Positions 8,816-17,102 of a stretch of DNA of 41,165 bases are shown here, piece after piece. A program made the translations under genes and the position numbers. Below the pieces are notes generated by a model. That model searched no databases. It saw nothing but the letters and a program-made list of their open reading frames with translations, and was not told where the DNA came from. The first letter of the stretch is position 1. Each line of letters starts with the position of its first letter. The DNA is from JBHIDJ01 sp046760105 (GTDB lineage: Bacteria > Pseudomonadota > Gammaproteobacteria > Acidiferrobacterales > SPGG2), in contig JBHIDJ010000016.1 in assembly GCA_046760105.1 (NCBI GenBank), positions 1 through 41,165 of the forward strand, given 5' to 3'.

Positions 8816-10021
8816 TTAGCGCTCCACGACGGTCTCCGCTTCCGGCCATAGGTTCGGGAACAAGAACTTCAGAGAAGAAAGTGGTACCGCGAGCGACACG
8901 GGTGCTCGCGTCGATTCCGCCGAGAGGAGCCCGTAATCAAGGAGACTTGCCAGAACGCGACGGCCGGTACGTTCCCCGAGTCCAGTCATAGCAATGAAGC
9001 GGGACCGCTCAACCGGACCCGCCATCGCAACATAGTGGAGAACTTCCAAAGCTTCCACCTTGACGAGTGATTTCTCGCTACCGATTTGCCATGGTCTCGC
9101 CTGCAAAGTCAGCAGGAGATCTTTCAGTCGCTCCTTGAATAAGGGTAGATCGAGGCGATCTCGCATGAAACGAACTTGGTCCAGACAGATCTCGAGAAAA
9201 TAACGTGCGAACGCAACCAACTCCTCCTGAGACAGAGTACCGCGGCCGTTGAGATCGTTGCGGCGAGGAAGATCGGCATTTTGAAGCCGCGCGTAATACT
9301 GATCCTGCGTACGAGCCAGTCCGCGCATGGGTGACCAGAGGTCATGCGTTAGGCCCATTGCGTGAAGTACAAGGTGCGTGTGGAGTCGTGCGGCACGCCC
9401 ATTGCCGTCAATGAACGGATGGATCCATGTGAGCCGATGGTGCGAGCAAGTAGTCCCGATGAGGCGGGCCTCCGCACCGGCCAAATCCCGGTAGAACGCA
9501 GCCCAACCTTCCATCAGTCCGTCAATATTTCGCCAAGAAGGCGCGACGTGATGTCCGGCTGCGACGTCCTTGCGCCGGTATTCGCCCGGGTTAATGGGCT
9601 CGCCTTCGTCCGTCAGCCGGTCACTCTTGGGAAGCTTGTCATAGAGCGAGCTGTGAATCCATCTGACAAGCTCTGAGGTAAATAGCTGGCCGGGGGCCGC
9701 GCTCACCAGCCTCTGCTCAAATTGTTCTTCGACTTCCATGTGCGCAATTGCCAAACGCTGTTTCCCCGCCAGCTTGGCGTCTGCATCGAACTCCTGCCGA
9801 AGCGCGCGCTCGATATCGGCTGGATGCGTATGCTGCCTCTCGATCTTGTTCGTATAGTAGGAGTTCATGGCACGGAGTCTTGGGCGCAGCGCGCGAACGA
9901 CTGGCTCGCCCCGCTTCCCCCCGAGGCGGTGACACTCGGCGACTAGCTCCGAGGCAAGCTCGAGCAGAGGCCCGAGCGCTCGCTCCTCAGGCAGAAGGGG
10001 CTGAAACTGTGTGATACTCAT
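8816..10021 (-). CDS. Fic-domain protein (predicted AMP-transferase)
   Basis: Fic proteins transfer AMP, or less often other groups, from nucleotides to target proteins. The canonical Fic motif HPFIDGNGRAAR is at about residues 201-212 with all key residues present. Near residue 54 lies SYYTNKIER, which aligns with the inhibitory helix motif (S/T)xxxE(G/N) of class II Fic proteins, but the last position is Arg instead of Gly or Asn. The C-terminal third (about 285-390) looks like a winged-helix region (GLGERTGRRVLASLLDYGLL), common in this subgroup and perhaps DNA binding. No antitoxin gene is adjacent. The 5' DNA carries paired hexamer repeats that could be its own operator. Confidence 0.9.
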   Translation of the reverse strand: MSITQFQPLLPEERALGPLLELASELVAECHRLGGKRGEPVVRALRPRLRAMNSYYTNKIERQHTHPADIERALRQEFDADAKLAGKQRLAIAHMEVEEQFEQRLVSAAPGQLFTSELVRWIHSSLYDKLPKSDRLTDEGEPINPGEYRRKDVAAGHHVAPSWRNIDGLMEGWAAFYRDLAGAEARLIGTTCSHHRLTWIHPFIDGNGRAARLHTHLVLHAMGLTHDLWSPMRGLARTQDQYYARLQNADLPRRNDLNGRGTLSQEELVAFARYFLEICLDQVRFMRDRLDLPLFKERLKDLLLTLQARPWQIGSEKSLVKVEALEVLHYVAMAGPVERSRFIAMTGLGERTGRRVLASLLDYGLLSAESTRAPVSLAVPLSSLKFLFPNLWPEAETVVER

Positions 10022-10022
10022 G

Positions 10023-10130
10023 TGGACAGTTCTTTGGACATAACGGTGGAAAGTTTATACATGTCTTATCCATTTGACAAATAATGGTTTTTTACATGTT
10101 TTCAGATACATTTGGACATGTTTTTGGACA
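10023..10130 (-). promoter_or_regulatory. Paired TGGACA repeats and palindrome upstream of the fic gene
   Basis: The hexamer TGGACA occurs at 10023-10028, 10035-10040, 10113-10118 and 10125-10130, as two tandem pairs each with a 12-bp period. Between the pairs lies a perfect 11-bp palindrome, ATTTGACAAAT (10072-10082), inside a larger imperfect dyad. On the minus strand a weak promoter-like TTGTCA and TATAAA occur with a short 15-bp spacing in this interval. The arrangement suggests a binding site for a repressor, possibly the Fic protein through its C-terminal winged helix. Confidence 0.4.
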
Positions 10131-10417
10131 GATAGTAGGAAAATATGGTCCCCAGCAAAATTAGGGTCGGCAGGGCCAGCACGCCGCCGGGCAAGCTTTT
10201 ATCCCAAGATAACGATTCCACCAGGTCCTCCGCCTCGCGAAGACTCAGGGTGTCGAAGCCATATTCGGGAGACGTATACCGAGACCCCGTTAGTACACTT
10301 TCATAGATTTAGACGCTACTCGACCCGGATATAACTGGCATTACGGGCGCTGAACAAAAGGACACCACTCGGGGTGACGTTGCAGCAGCGGTGATCTAGG
10401 AACAAGCAGTCACGGCG
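10131..10417. other. Intergenic region between fic and hyuB
   Basis: Together with the repeat block next to it this makes a 396-bp gap. The small plus-strand frame starting at 10074 has no recognisable domain and runs through the repeat block, so it is not called a gene. I see no terminator or RNA in the remainder. Confidence 0.4.
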
Positions 10418-12085
10418 TCACGGCAATCTGACCCCGTACACCCTCTCCGCCGCTTCGGGTGAAACGAGGCCGTCGCGCACGTCGCGCAGCACCTTTTCGC
10501 GCTCGCGTTCCTTCGGATCGCCAAAGCCGCCGCCACCCGGCAGTTCTAACCGCAGGCGCTCACCGGGCGGGATCGTCTGCTGACCCTTGCCGCGCATGGG
10601 TTTACCCGAGGCGAGCGACACCGTGCCGGCGGCACCGGGCAGCCCGCCGTTGCGGCCGCGCGCTGGGTGATCGATGCGCTCGAACATCGCGAACACCGAG
10701 AACGGCGCATTCTCGGCGCTGGCAATCTCCATCACCTGCCCGAGCCCGCCGCGCGTGCGCCCGGCGCCGCCCGAGTCGGTCCGATACTCCTTGCGCCAGA
10801 TGGTCACGGGCGCGATGGACTCGATGATTTCCACGGGCACGCTGCGCACTCCGCTTGGAAACGCGGTTGCCGACAGGCCATCTTTAGTCGGCCGCGCGCC
10901 GGTGCCGCCGGAGTGAAACGAAAGCACATTAAAAGGTGTACCGCCATCGGCACTGTCGCTCACCCCGTGCCCACCGCGGAGCTGCGGTACCCACAGCGCC
11001 GAGGCCCCTTCCGCGGGCGCACCATCGCCGAGCGCCTGGTGCAGACAGCCAAAGACCACATCGGGAAGCACCTGGCCGATCACGTGACGGATCGCCACCG
11101 CGCACGGGCGCGGGGCATTGAGAATCGAGCCTTCCGGCGCGCTTACCGTAATCGGCGTGAGCGAGCCGGTATTGTTCGGAATCGTGGGGGCGACCAGGCA
11201 TTTCACACCGAACGAGGTGTAAGCCGTCGTGTAGAGCATGGGCACGTTGATGCCGAAGCCGCTGACCGGTGAAGTGCCGGTGAAGTCGACGTGGATGCCG
11301 TCGGCGGAAATGGTCAGCGCCGCTGTGAGCTCGATAGGGTGATCGTAACCATCGATGGTCACCGCATTGTGGTACACGCCGGGCGGCAGCTTGTCTATCT
11401 CTTCCAATGTGGCGGTAAGCGAGTGCTCGACGATGTGGTCGGCGAGCGGGCCAATATCGTCGATATCGAACTCCGCCATCATTTCGCAAAGCCGCGCACT
11501 GCCTTTGTCGTTACAGGCGACGAGCGAGAATAGATCGCCCTCGACCTGCACCGGCTCGCGTACATTTATTCGCACGATCGCCAGCAGATCTTGATTCATC
11601 TCCCCCGCCCGCGCGAGCGGCATGATCGGGACGCAAATCCCCTCCTCGTACACCTGGCGCGCGTCCGGACCGAAGCCGCGCCCACCGACATCGACCACGT
11701 GCACCGTGGAGCAGAACAACGCGACCGCCCGCCCTTTGTAGAAAGTTGGCGACACGAGCGTGAAGTCGTGCAGATGACCGGTGCCGAGCCAGGGGTCGTT
11801 AGTCAAATAATGATCGCCTTCATGCATCTGCGCGACCGGATAGCGTCGCAGAAAATGCCCGACGGCCTCGGCCATCGAGTTCACGTGCCCCGGCGTGCCC
11901 GTCACGGCCTGCGCCAACATGCGACCCTGTAAATCGAACACCCCCGCCGACAGATCGCCGGCCTCGCGCACGCTGGCGCTGAAGGCGGTGCGTATCAGCG
12001 TCTGCGCCTGCTCCTCGACAACGGCGACTAAGCGGTTCCACATGATTTGCGAGCGGATACGGGCAAGCGCGTCGTTGGTAGACAT
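10418..12085 (-). CDS. hyuB: Hydantoinase B / 5-oxoprolinase B-type subunit
   Basis: Second subunit of an ATP-dependent amidohydrolase of the N-methylhydantoinase/5-oxoprolinase/acetone-carboxylase superfamily. Typical segments are QAVTGTPGHVNSMAEAV, HYLTNDPWLGTGHLHDFTLV, the glycine-rich ETI/SGGAGRTRGGLGQ and a C-terminal LPGGGGFGDPKERE. The frame opens at 12154, but the ATG at 12085 has an AAGGAG site at good spacing and gives the usual N-terminus; the upstream 23 residues read through repeat DNA. It follows hyuA on the same strand, separated by 247 bp of inverted-repeat DNA, so the pair may be partly uncoupled. Its ring-opening substrate is unknown. Confidence 0.9.
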   Translation of the reverse strand: MSTNDALARIRSQIMWNRLVAVVEEQAQTLIRTAFSASVREAGDLSAGVFDLQGRMLAQAVTGTPGHVNSMAEAVGHFLRRYPVAQMHEGDHYLTNDPWLGTGHLHDFTLVSPTFYKGRAVALFCSTVHVVDVGGRGFGPDARQVYEEGICVPIMPLARAGEMNQDLLAIVRINVREPVQVEGDLFSLVACNDKGSARLCEMMAEFDIDDIGPLADHIVEHSLTATLEEIDKLPPGVYHNAVTIDGYDHPIELTAALTISADGIHVDFTGTSPVSGFGINVPMLYTTAYTSFGVKCLVAPTIPNNTGSLTPITVSAPEGSILNAPRPCAVAIRHVIGQVLPDVVFGCLHQALGDGAPAEGASALWVPQLRGGHGVSDSADGGTPFNVLSFHSGGTGARPTKDGLSATAFPSGVRSVPVEIIESIAPVTIWRKEYRTDSGGAGRTRGGLGQVMEIASAENAPFSVFAMFERIDHPARGRNGGLPGAAGTVSLASGKPMRGKGQQTIPPGERLRLELPGGGGFGDPKEREREKVLRDVRDGLVSPEAAERVYGVRLP

Positions 12086-12108
12086 GGCCAGACTCCTTAA
12101 CGATTTCT

Positions 12109-12304
12109 TACCAAAGAGAGCACAGAGAACACAGAGCAAGTCGACAAAAACCACTAAAAACAGCTTAATTCCTCACCACAGAGAACACAGAGGACACAGA
12201 GTAAACCAATTAATATATTTTGATTAACAATATCTCCGTGATCTCTGTGTTCTCCGTGGTGCAAACTTAAATAACGTCTCTGTGATCTCCGTGTGCTCTG
12301 TGGT
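12109..12304. repeat. Dispersed inverted-repeat element made of CACAGAG 9-mers (copy 1)
   Basis: Two left arms (12109-12136 and 12175-12201) are built from three 9-bp units of the form NACACAGAG. Two right arms (12234-12260 and 12278-12304) carry the reverse complement, each followed by GCAAACTTA. The arms can pair over about 27 bp. A related element with the same arms lies at 40913-41072. No coding capacity is seen, so it is a non-autonomous or structural repeat, here placed between hyuA and hyuB. Confidence 0.85.
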
Positions 12305-12332
12305 GCAAACTTAGTACAAAAGCTTCCTTGAA

Positions 12333-14414
12333 CTATTCGTTGCGCTCCAGGATGAGATATCCCAAGGTGTTCACGCTCAAAGTAAACGCGGGTGAGACGA
12401 CAGTAGTGGTCTCATCTTCGACCACCAGCGCCGGTCCCTTGATGTGCATCCCGGGTCCCAAATCATCGCGGCGATACACCACCGCGTCGACAAACTCGCC
12501 GCTGACCGGATCGAACACCCGCCGCTGCGTGCTCGGTGGCAGTGTCTCGCGAGTGGGTGTCTGCGCGAGCGCTGTTGGGGGCTCGGCCTTTGTGCTGACG
12601 CTGAGCGCCCAGCTCAGGACCTCGGCCTCGAGCCCCGGGATCGTGCGGCCAAACTGCGCGCGGTACTCGCTCTCAAACGCCTGTAGCAGCGCCTCGCGAT
12701 CGTCCGGCTCGAGCGCGCGCACCGCCAGCGGCACGGCGATCTCGTGACCCTGTCCAATGTAACGCATGTAGGCGGTGCGCGTCTCCGCCAACGGCTGCTC
12801 GCCGGCGCTTTGTTGCACGATGTCGTAGGCCTCTTGGCGCATGGTATCGAGATGCGCGTTGACCGTGCTCGGATCGAGCTCGGTGACGCGCTGGTAAAGG
12901 CTGCGCGCGACCTCATAGGCCACCGGCGCGGCGAGCATCCCTACCGCCGAGCCGACACCGGCACCCGCCGGCACGATGATGCGCGTCATGCCGAGCTTGT
13001 CGGCCACGCGTGCGGCGTGCAACGGTGCGGCCCCGCCGAAGGCGACCAACGTGCGTTGCTCAAGGCTCTTGCCGCGCTCGACGGCATGCACGCGCGCGGC
13101 GCTCGTCATGTTCTCATCGACCATCTCGCTGATCGCCAGTGCCGCCAGCGGTGCCTTAAGTTTCAGTGGCTCGCCGATCATGTCATCGACGGCCTGTCCG
13201 GCCGATTGATCGTCGAGCGTGAAACTTCCGCCGGCGAAGGCATCGGCATCGATGCGTCCCAGCATGAGATCCGCATCCGTCACGGTGGGGTCGCTACCGC
13301 CGCGGCCATAGCACGCGGGCCCCGGTACCGCGCCGGCGCTGTCGGGACCGACGGCAACGCGCTTGAGTGCATCGATGCGGGCGATCGAGCCGCCGCCGGC
13401 GCCGATCTCGACCATCTCGATAACCGGAATGCGCAGCGGCAATCCACTACCCTTGAGAAAGCGGTAGGCTCGCGCCACCTCGAAGCTGCGCGAGGTCTGC
13501 GGCTGACCGTCGTCAATCAAGCAGATCTTGGCCGTGGTCCCGCCCATGTCGAAGGCCAGCACCTGCTCCAGCCCGCACTCCAGCGCGATGCGACTGGCGA
13601 GGATCGCCCCCCCGGCCGGACCCGACTCGACTAACCGGATCGGAAAACGCTTCGCCGCCTCGAGCCCGATGACGCCGCCGCCCGAGGTCATCAGTAGCAA
13701 CGGGCCAGCAAATCCGCTTTCGTGCAGCGCACCGTCGAGCCGTTCGAGATAGCCCGCCATCGAAGGTTGCACATAGGCATTGGCGCATGCCGTCGAGAGG
13801 CGTTCGTATTCGCGCAGCTCTGGCGACGTTTCGCACGACAGCGTGATCGCAAGCGCCGGAGCGTGCTCGAGTAAGATCTCGCGAATGCGCTGCTCATGCC
13901 TCGGATTGGCGTAGCTGTGCAGCAGGCCGACCGCAACACTCGCGACCCGTTCTTGCCGCAGAATCGGCGCGAGCTGCATTACCGCGTCGATATCGAGTGG
14001 TCGCAGCACTTCCCCCTTGGCATTAATGCGCTCGGCCACTGTGTAACGCCGGTAACGCGGGACCAGTGGTTCTGGTTTGTCGAGATAAACATCGTACTGC
14101 TCGAAGCGATGCTCATACCCGATCTCGACGGAATCGCGAAAACCTTCGGTGGTAATCAGCGCCGTGACCGCACCTTTGCGTTCAATGAGCGCGTTGGTCG
14201 CAAGCGTCGTGCCGTGCAAGATCAGGGCAACATCGGCGAGCGTACAGCCCGCCTTGTCGAGCGCCGCCTCGATGCCCTGCATGACTGCGCGTTCGGGCGC
14301 ATCTGGCGTCGTCAGCACCTTCGCGGTTACTCGTTCGGCCGGCGTCTCCAGGGCGACATCAGTAAAGGTGCCGCCGATATCGACGGCCAATCGCTTGATT
14401 CGCTTAGTGGACAT
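12333..14414 (-). CDS. hyuA: Hydantoinase A / 5-oxoprolinase A-type ATP-binding subunit
   Basis: ATP-binding subunit that phosphorylates an amide or carbonyl for hydrolysis in the hydantoinase/oxoprolinase family. The N-terminus has the ASKHA-type phosphate loop AVDIGGTFTDVALE, and a second nucleotide motif, LAFDMGGTTAKICLID, lies near residue 290. Further family marks are ILHGTTLATNALIERKG and VAFGGAAPLHAARVADKLG. The 693-aa length is normal. The ATG at 14414 lacks a strong ribosome site. It lies 81 bp from the aldehyde dehydrogenase gene upstream on the same strand, so it may belong to the phnA operon. Role in phosphonate use is unclear; it could open a lactam or hydantoin ring. Confidence 0.92.
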   Translation of the reverse strand: MSTKRIKRLAVDIGGTFTDVALETPAERVTAKVLTTPDAPERAVMQGIEAALDKAGCTLADVALILHGTTLATNALIERKGAVTALITTEGFRDSVEIGYEHRFEQYDVYLDKPEPLVPRYRRYTVAERINAKGEVLRPLDIDAVMQLAPILRQERVASVAVGLLHSYANPRHEQRIREILLEHAPALAITLSCETSPELREYERLSTACANAYVQPSMAGYLERLDGALHESGFAGPLLLMTSGGGVIGLEAAKRFPIRLVESGPAGGAILASRIALECGLEQVLAFDMGGTTAKICLIDDGQPQTSRSFEVARAYRFLKGSGLPLRIPVIEMVEIGAGGGSIARIDALKRVAVGPDSAGAVPGPACYGRGGSDPTVTDADLMLGRIDADAFAGGSFTLDDQSAGQAVDDMIGEPLKLKAPLAALAISEMVDENMTSAARVHAVERGKSLEQRTLVAFGGAAPLHAARVADKLGMTRIIVPAGAGVGSAVGMLAAPVAYEVARSLYQRVTELDPSTVNAHLDTMRQEAYDIVQQSAGEQPLAETRTAYMRYIGQGHEIAVPLAVRALEPDDREALLQAFESEYRAQFGRTIPGLEAEVLSWALSVSTKAEPPTALAQTPTRETLPPSTQRRVFDPVSGEFVDAVVYRRDDLGPGMHIKGPALVVEDETTTVVSPAFTLSVNTLGYLILERNE

Positions 14415-14495
14415 TGGGCGGATTTAACACAGAGGCGCGTCAAAGGTACACGGTTTCACCCGCGCGCGCGAGGCAGCGGCCGCGCTGGCAACACC

Positions 14496-15947
14496 TCACC
14501 AACGCATATTGATGTTCTTGATCCTTGTGTAACTCAGTAACTCGTCTAGGGATTCTTCTTGGCCCATCCCGCTTTGTTTCCAACCCCCATACGGTGCGCC
14601 CAGATAGCGGCCAGTGGAATTGATCCACACATAGCCTGCTTCGATGCGTTCGGCCGTTTCCATCGCCTTGGCAAAATCGGTGGTCACGATTGCAGCTGTG
14701 AGTCCGTATTCCACACCGTTGGCACGATTAAGCATCTCGTCGTAGTCGTTCCAAGGCATCACCGACATCACTGGCCCAAAGATCTCTTCGCGGCCGATCC
14801 GCATATCTGAAGTAACGTCGTCGAAGACCGTGGGCAGGATGAAAAGTCCGTTCTTGAGCGCCTCGTCCTTCGGGGATTCCCCACCCGTTAGCAGCTTCGC
14901 GCCCTCGCTCTTGCCCGATTCGATGAAACCCATCACTCGATCGAATTGCCGCTTAGAAACGATAGGTCCGACCTCGTTCCCTTCGACCCACGGCAATCCG
15001 ACAGGCAGGGCCTCGGCCTGTCTGACCAGTTCCTCGCAAACAAGCGCCTGCAGAGACTGATGTACGAGGACGCGTGAGGTTGAGCTGCACGACTGCCCTT
15101 GGCGGTTCATGTTCATGCCCTTGATGGCCGCAGTGGCGGCCTTCTTCGGGTCCGCGTCTGGAAAAATGATGATCGGGTTTTTACCACCGAGTTCCAAGGT
15201 GACGTGTTTTAAGCCTTCGGCTGCCTCGCGTGCTATCGCTCGACCAGTTGGCACAGACCCGACAAAACCAATGCGTGGCACATCCGGGTGCCGAACTAAC
15301 GCCGACCCGGCCACCACGTCACCAGTAATGATATTGACTACCCCTGGAGGGAAGATCCCGTCACACAATTCCCCCAGCCTCAGGCTAGACAACGGCGCCT
15401 GCTCGGAGCCTTTGATCACAACACAGTTACCACCGGCAAGCGCGGCTGCGGCCTTTTCGGCGCAGAATCGAAACGGATGGTTGAAGGCGTTGATCTTGGC
15501 CACCACACCATACGGCTGGCGGAGGGTCAGGTTCAGATGCCTCCCTCCCTGAGAAGACGTTTCACCTTTGATCTCTGATATCAGGCCAGCAAAGAACCTC
15601 AGGGTATCGATGGTCCATTTCATATCGCCACGCATACCCGAGATCGCGTTACCAGAGTCGTACACGTCTATAGTGGCGAGCTCTTCGGTATTGTCGTCAA
15701 TCCGTTGGGCGAGTAGCTCTAAGGACCGGGCGCGGTCCTTGACCGACATCCGGCTCCACTCGGGAAAGGCCTTTTTAGCCGCCTGTACCGCCCGATCGAT
15801 ATCTGCTTCAGTGGCATAAGGAACTTCTCCGAGCTTTTCCGAGTTTGAAGGGTTGATCGACTCGAATGTCTTACCGTCTGCGCTCGGTACCCATTCGCCA
15901 CCAACATAGAGCCCTTTCGGAGAAAATTTCATCTCAGGGGCATTCAT
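14496..15947 (-). CDS. Aldehyde dehydrogenase, possible phosphonoacetaldehyde dehydrogenase role
   Basis: NAD(P)-dependent aldehyde oxidation. Catalytic Glu is at about 252 (LELGGKNP) and catalytic Cys at about 287 (GQSCSS), with the cofactor segment VGSVPTGRAI. The ATG at 15947 has an AGGAG site. It lies 36 bp downstream of an alcohol dehydrogenase gene, itself 24 bp downstream of phnA, so a PhnY-like job (phosphonoacetaldehyde to phosphonoacetate) is a natural inference. In favour is a His in FNHP (about 157), where PhnY has a substrate-binding His. Against it, the residue before the catalytic Cys is Ser, where as I recall characterised PhnY has a phosphonate-binding Arg. So the substrate call is tentative. 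Confidence 0.88.
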   Translation of the reverse strand: MNAPEMKFSPKGLYVGGEWVPSADGKTFESINPSNSEKLGEVPYATEADIDRAVQAAKKAFPEWSRMSVKDRARSLELLAQRIDDNTEELATIDVYDSGNAISGMRGDMKWTIDTLRFFAGLISEIKGETSSQGGRHLNLTLRQPYGVVAKINAFNHPFRFCAEKAAAALAGGNCVVIKGSEQAPLSSLRLGELCDGIFPPGVVNIITGDVVAGSALVRHPDVPRIGFVGSVPTGRAIAREAAEGLKHVTLELGGKNPIIIFPDADPKKAATAAIKGMNMNRQGQSCSSTSRVLVHQSLQALVCEELVRQAEALPVGLPWVEGNEVGPIVSKRQFDRVMGFIESGKSEGAKLLTGGESPKDEALKNGLFILPTVFDDVTSDMRIGREEIFGPVMSVMPWNDYDEMLNRANGVEYGLTAAIVTTDFAKAMETAERIEAGYVWINSTGRYLGAPYGGWKQSGMGQEESLDELLSYTRIKNINMRW

Positions 15948-15983
15948 GTCTCACTCCTGAGCGTCCGAGCATCTTCAAGATAA

Positions 15984-17078
15984 TCACGGAACAATCGCTG
16001 CGCGCAGCACACTTCGCTCCGCCGCCCGTTTAAATGCGGTATCTAATTCCTCAAGGCTAAACTTCGAGTCGACAATGTCCTTGAAGGGAAAGCGGCTGCG
16101 GTTCGTCACCACGAAATCGAGCGCCTGGATCAAATGGCGCGGGTGGTAATTGTGAATGCCCCGCATGGTGATCCAGCGCCTGACCAACATGTTGGCATCG
16201 ATCGTGACATCGGCGTTTGGATTGACGAGGCCGCCCAATGTGTAGCGCCCACCGGTGCGCAGCATCTTTAGACCGAGGGGAATAACATCAGGGACGCCAC
16301 AAACTTCGATCACCACATCGACGCCGTCCGGTGGGCTCAACGCATGCACAGTTCTTACTAGTTCTTCTTCAGTCATCTTGCTCACGTTAAACGTATGGTC
16401 AACGCCGAACTTTTTCGCTACCTTAAGGCGATCGGGAACCGCGTCTAGACCGATGACCAAACGTGCGCCGCGTGCCTTGGCCATTGCGCAGCCGTACAGA
16501 CCCAGCAGTCCCAGCCCCTGGATGACCACAACATCCCCGACCCCGATCCCTGCCGCCTCCGTGACCGATATCATGGTGGCCACACCGCAGTTGAGTGGCG
16601 TCGCCTCCTCGTCACTTAGTTCATTGGGGAGTTTCAAGATACCGGTCCCGGGAACGATATAGCAGTACTCCGCGAAACCACCTAGAAAGTGCGGATCCTT
16701 ATCAGCCAGATCGTGGCCATACTTGCGCACGCCATGACATTTCTGCGGCATATCGAGGATATCGCGGTAGTAACACGGTCCATCAAAGAAGTACTCCGTC
16801 CAGGTCACCCGGTCGCCAACTTTCAGATGTCCACCTCTCATGTCGGTTTCTATCCCATCACCGATCTGTTCGATCACTCCAATAATTTCGTGGCCGAGAA
16901 TGCCCGGGCAAGGGTTGGGACGTCTCCCTTCGTAGGAGTGAATATCCGAACGACAAATAGTAGACATAGTGATACGTACAAGCACTTCACCGGGACCAAC
17001 GTCGCGCAATGGATACTCCTTGATAATAAAAGGCGTGTTCGGCGCTTCATAGACAGCGGCCCTGGCTGTAGCAGTCAT
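15984..17078 (-). CDS. Zinc-type alcohol dehydrogenase, phosphonate-catabolism-associated group
   Basis: Medium-chain dehydrogenase (MDR). It has the catalytic-zinc segment ICRSDIHSYEG, the signature GHEIIGVIEQIG and a Rossmann motif GLGLLGLYGCAMAKARGA near residue 188. The structural-zinc four-cysteine loop is not obvious; the region DGPCYYRDILDMPQKC carries only two Cys. It closely fits the group often annotated as phosphonate-catabolism-associated alcohol dehydrogenase, which agrees with its place 24 bp from phnA. The frame opens with TTG at 17081; the ATG at 17078 is preferred, with GGAG upstream. Likely interconverts a phosphono-alcohol and phosphono-aldehyde (inference). Confidence 0.87.
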   Translation of the reverse strand: MTATARAAVYEAPNTPFIIKEYPLRDVGPGEVLVRITMSTICRSDIHSYEGRRPNPCPGILGHEIIGVIEQIGDGIETDMRGGHLKVGDRVTWTEYFFDGPCYYRDILDMPQKCHGVRKYGHDLADKDPHFLGGFAEYCYIVPGTGILKLPNELSDEEATPLNCGVATMISVTEAAGIGVGDVVVIQGLGLLGLYGCAMAKARGARLVIGLDAVPDRLKVAKKFGVDHTFNVSKMTEEELVRTVHALSPPDGVDVVIEVCGVPDVIPLGLKMLRTGGRYTLGGLVNPNADVTIDANMLVRRWITMRGIHNYHPRHLIQALDFVVTNRSRFPFKDIVDSKFSLEELDTAFKRAAERSVLRAAIVP

Positions 17079-17102
17079 CAAAGCATTACTCCATTCGTTA
17101 CT

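Noticed and set aside
10074..10334. Plus-strand frame between fic and hyuB
   Set aside because: It starts in the repeat-rich regulatory block, has no recognisable domain and no ribosome site.
12109..12304. CRISPR array
   Set aside because: The repeat units are 9 bp, inverted between arms and lack regular unique spacers; no cas gene is nearby.
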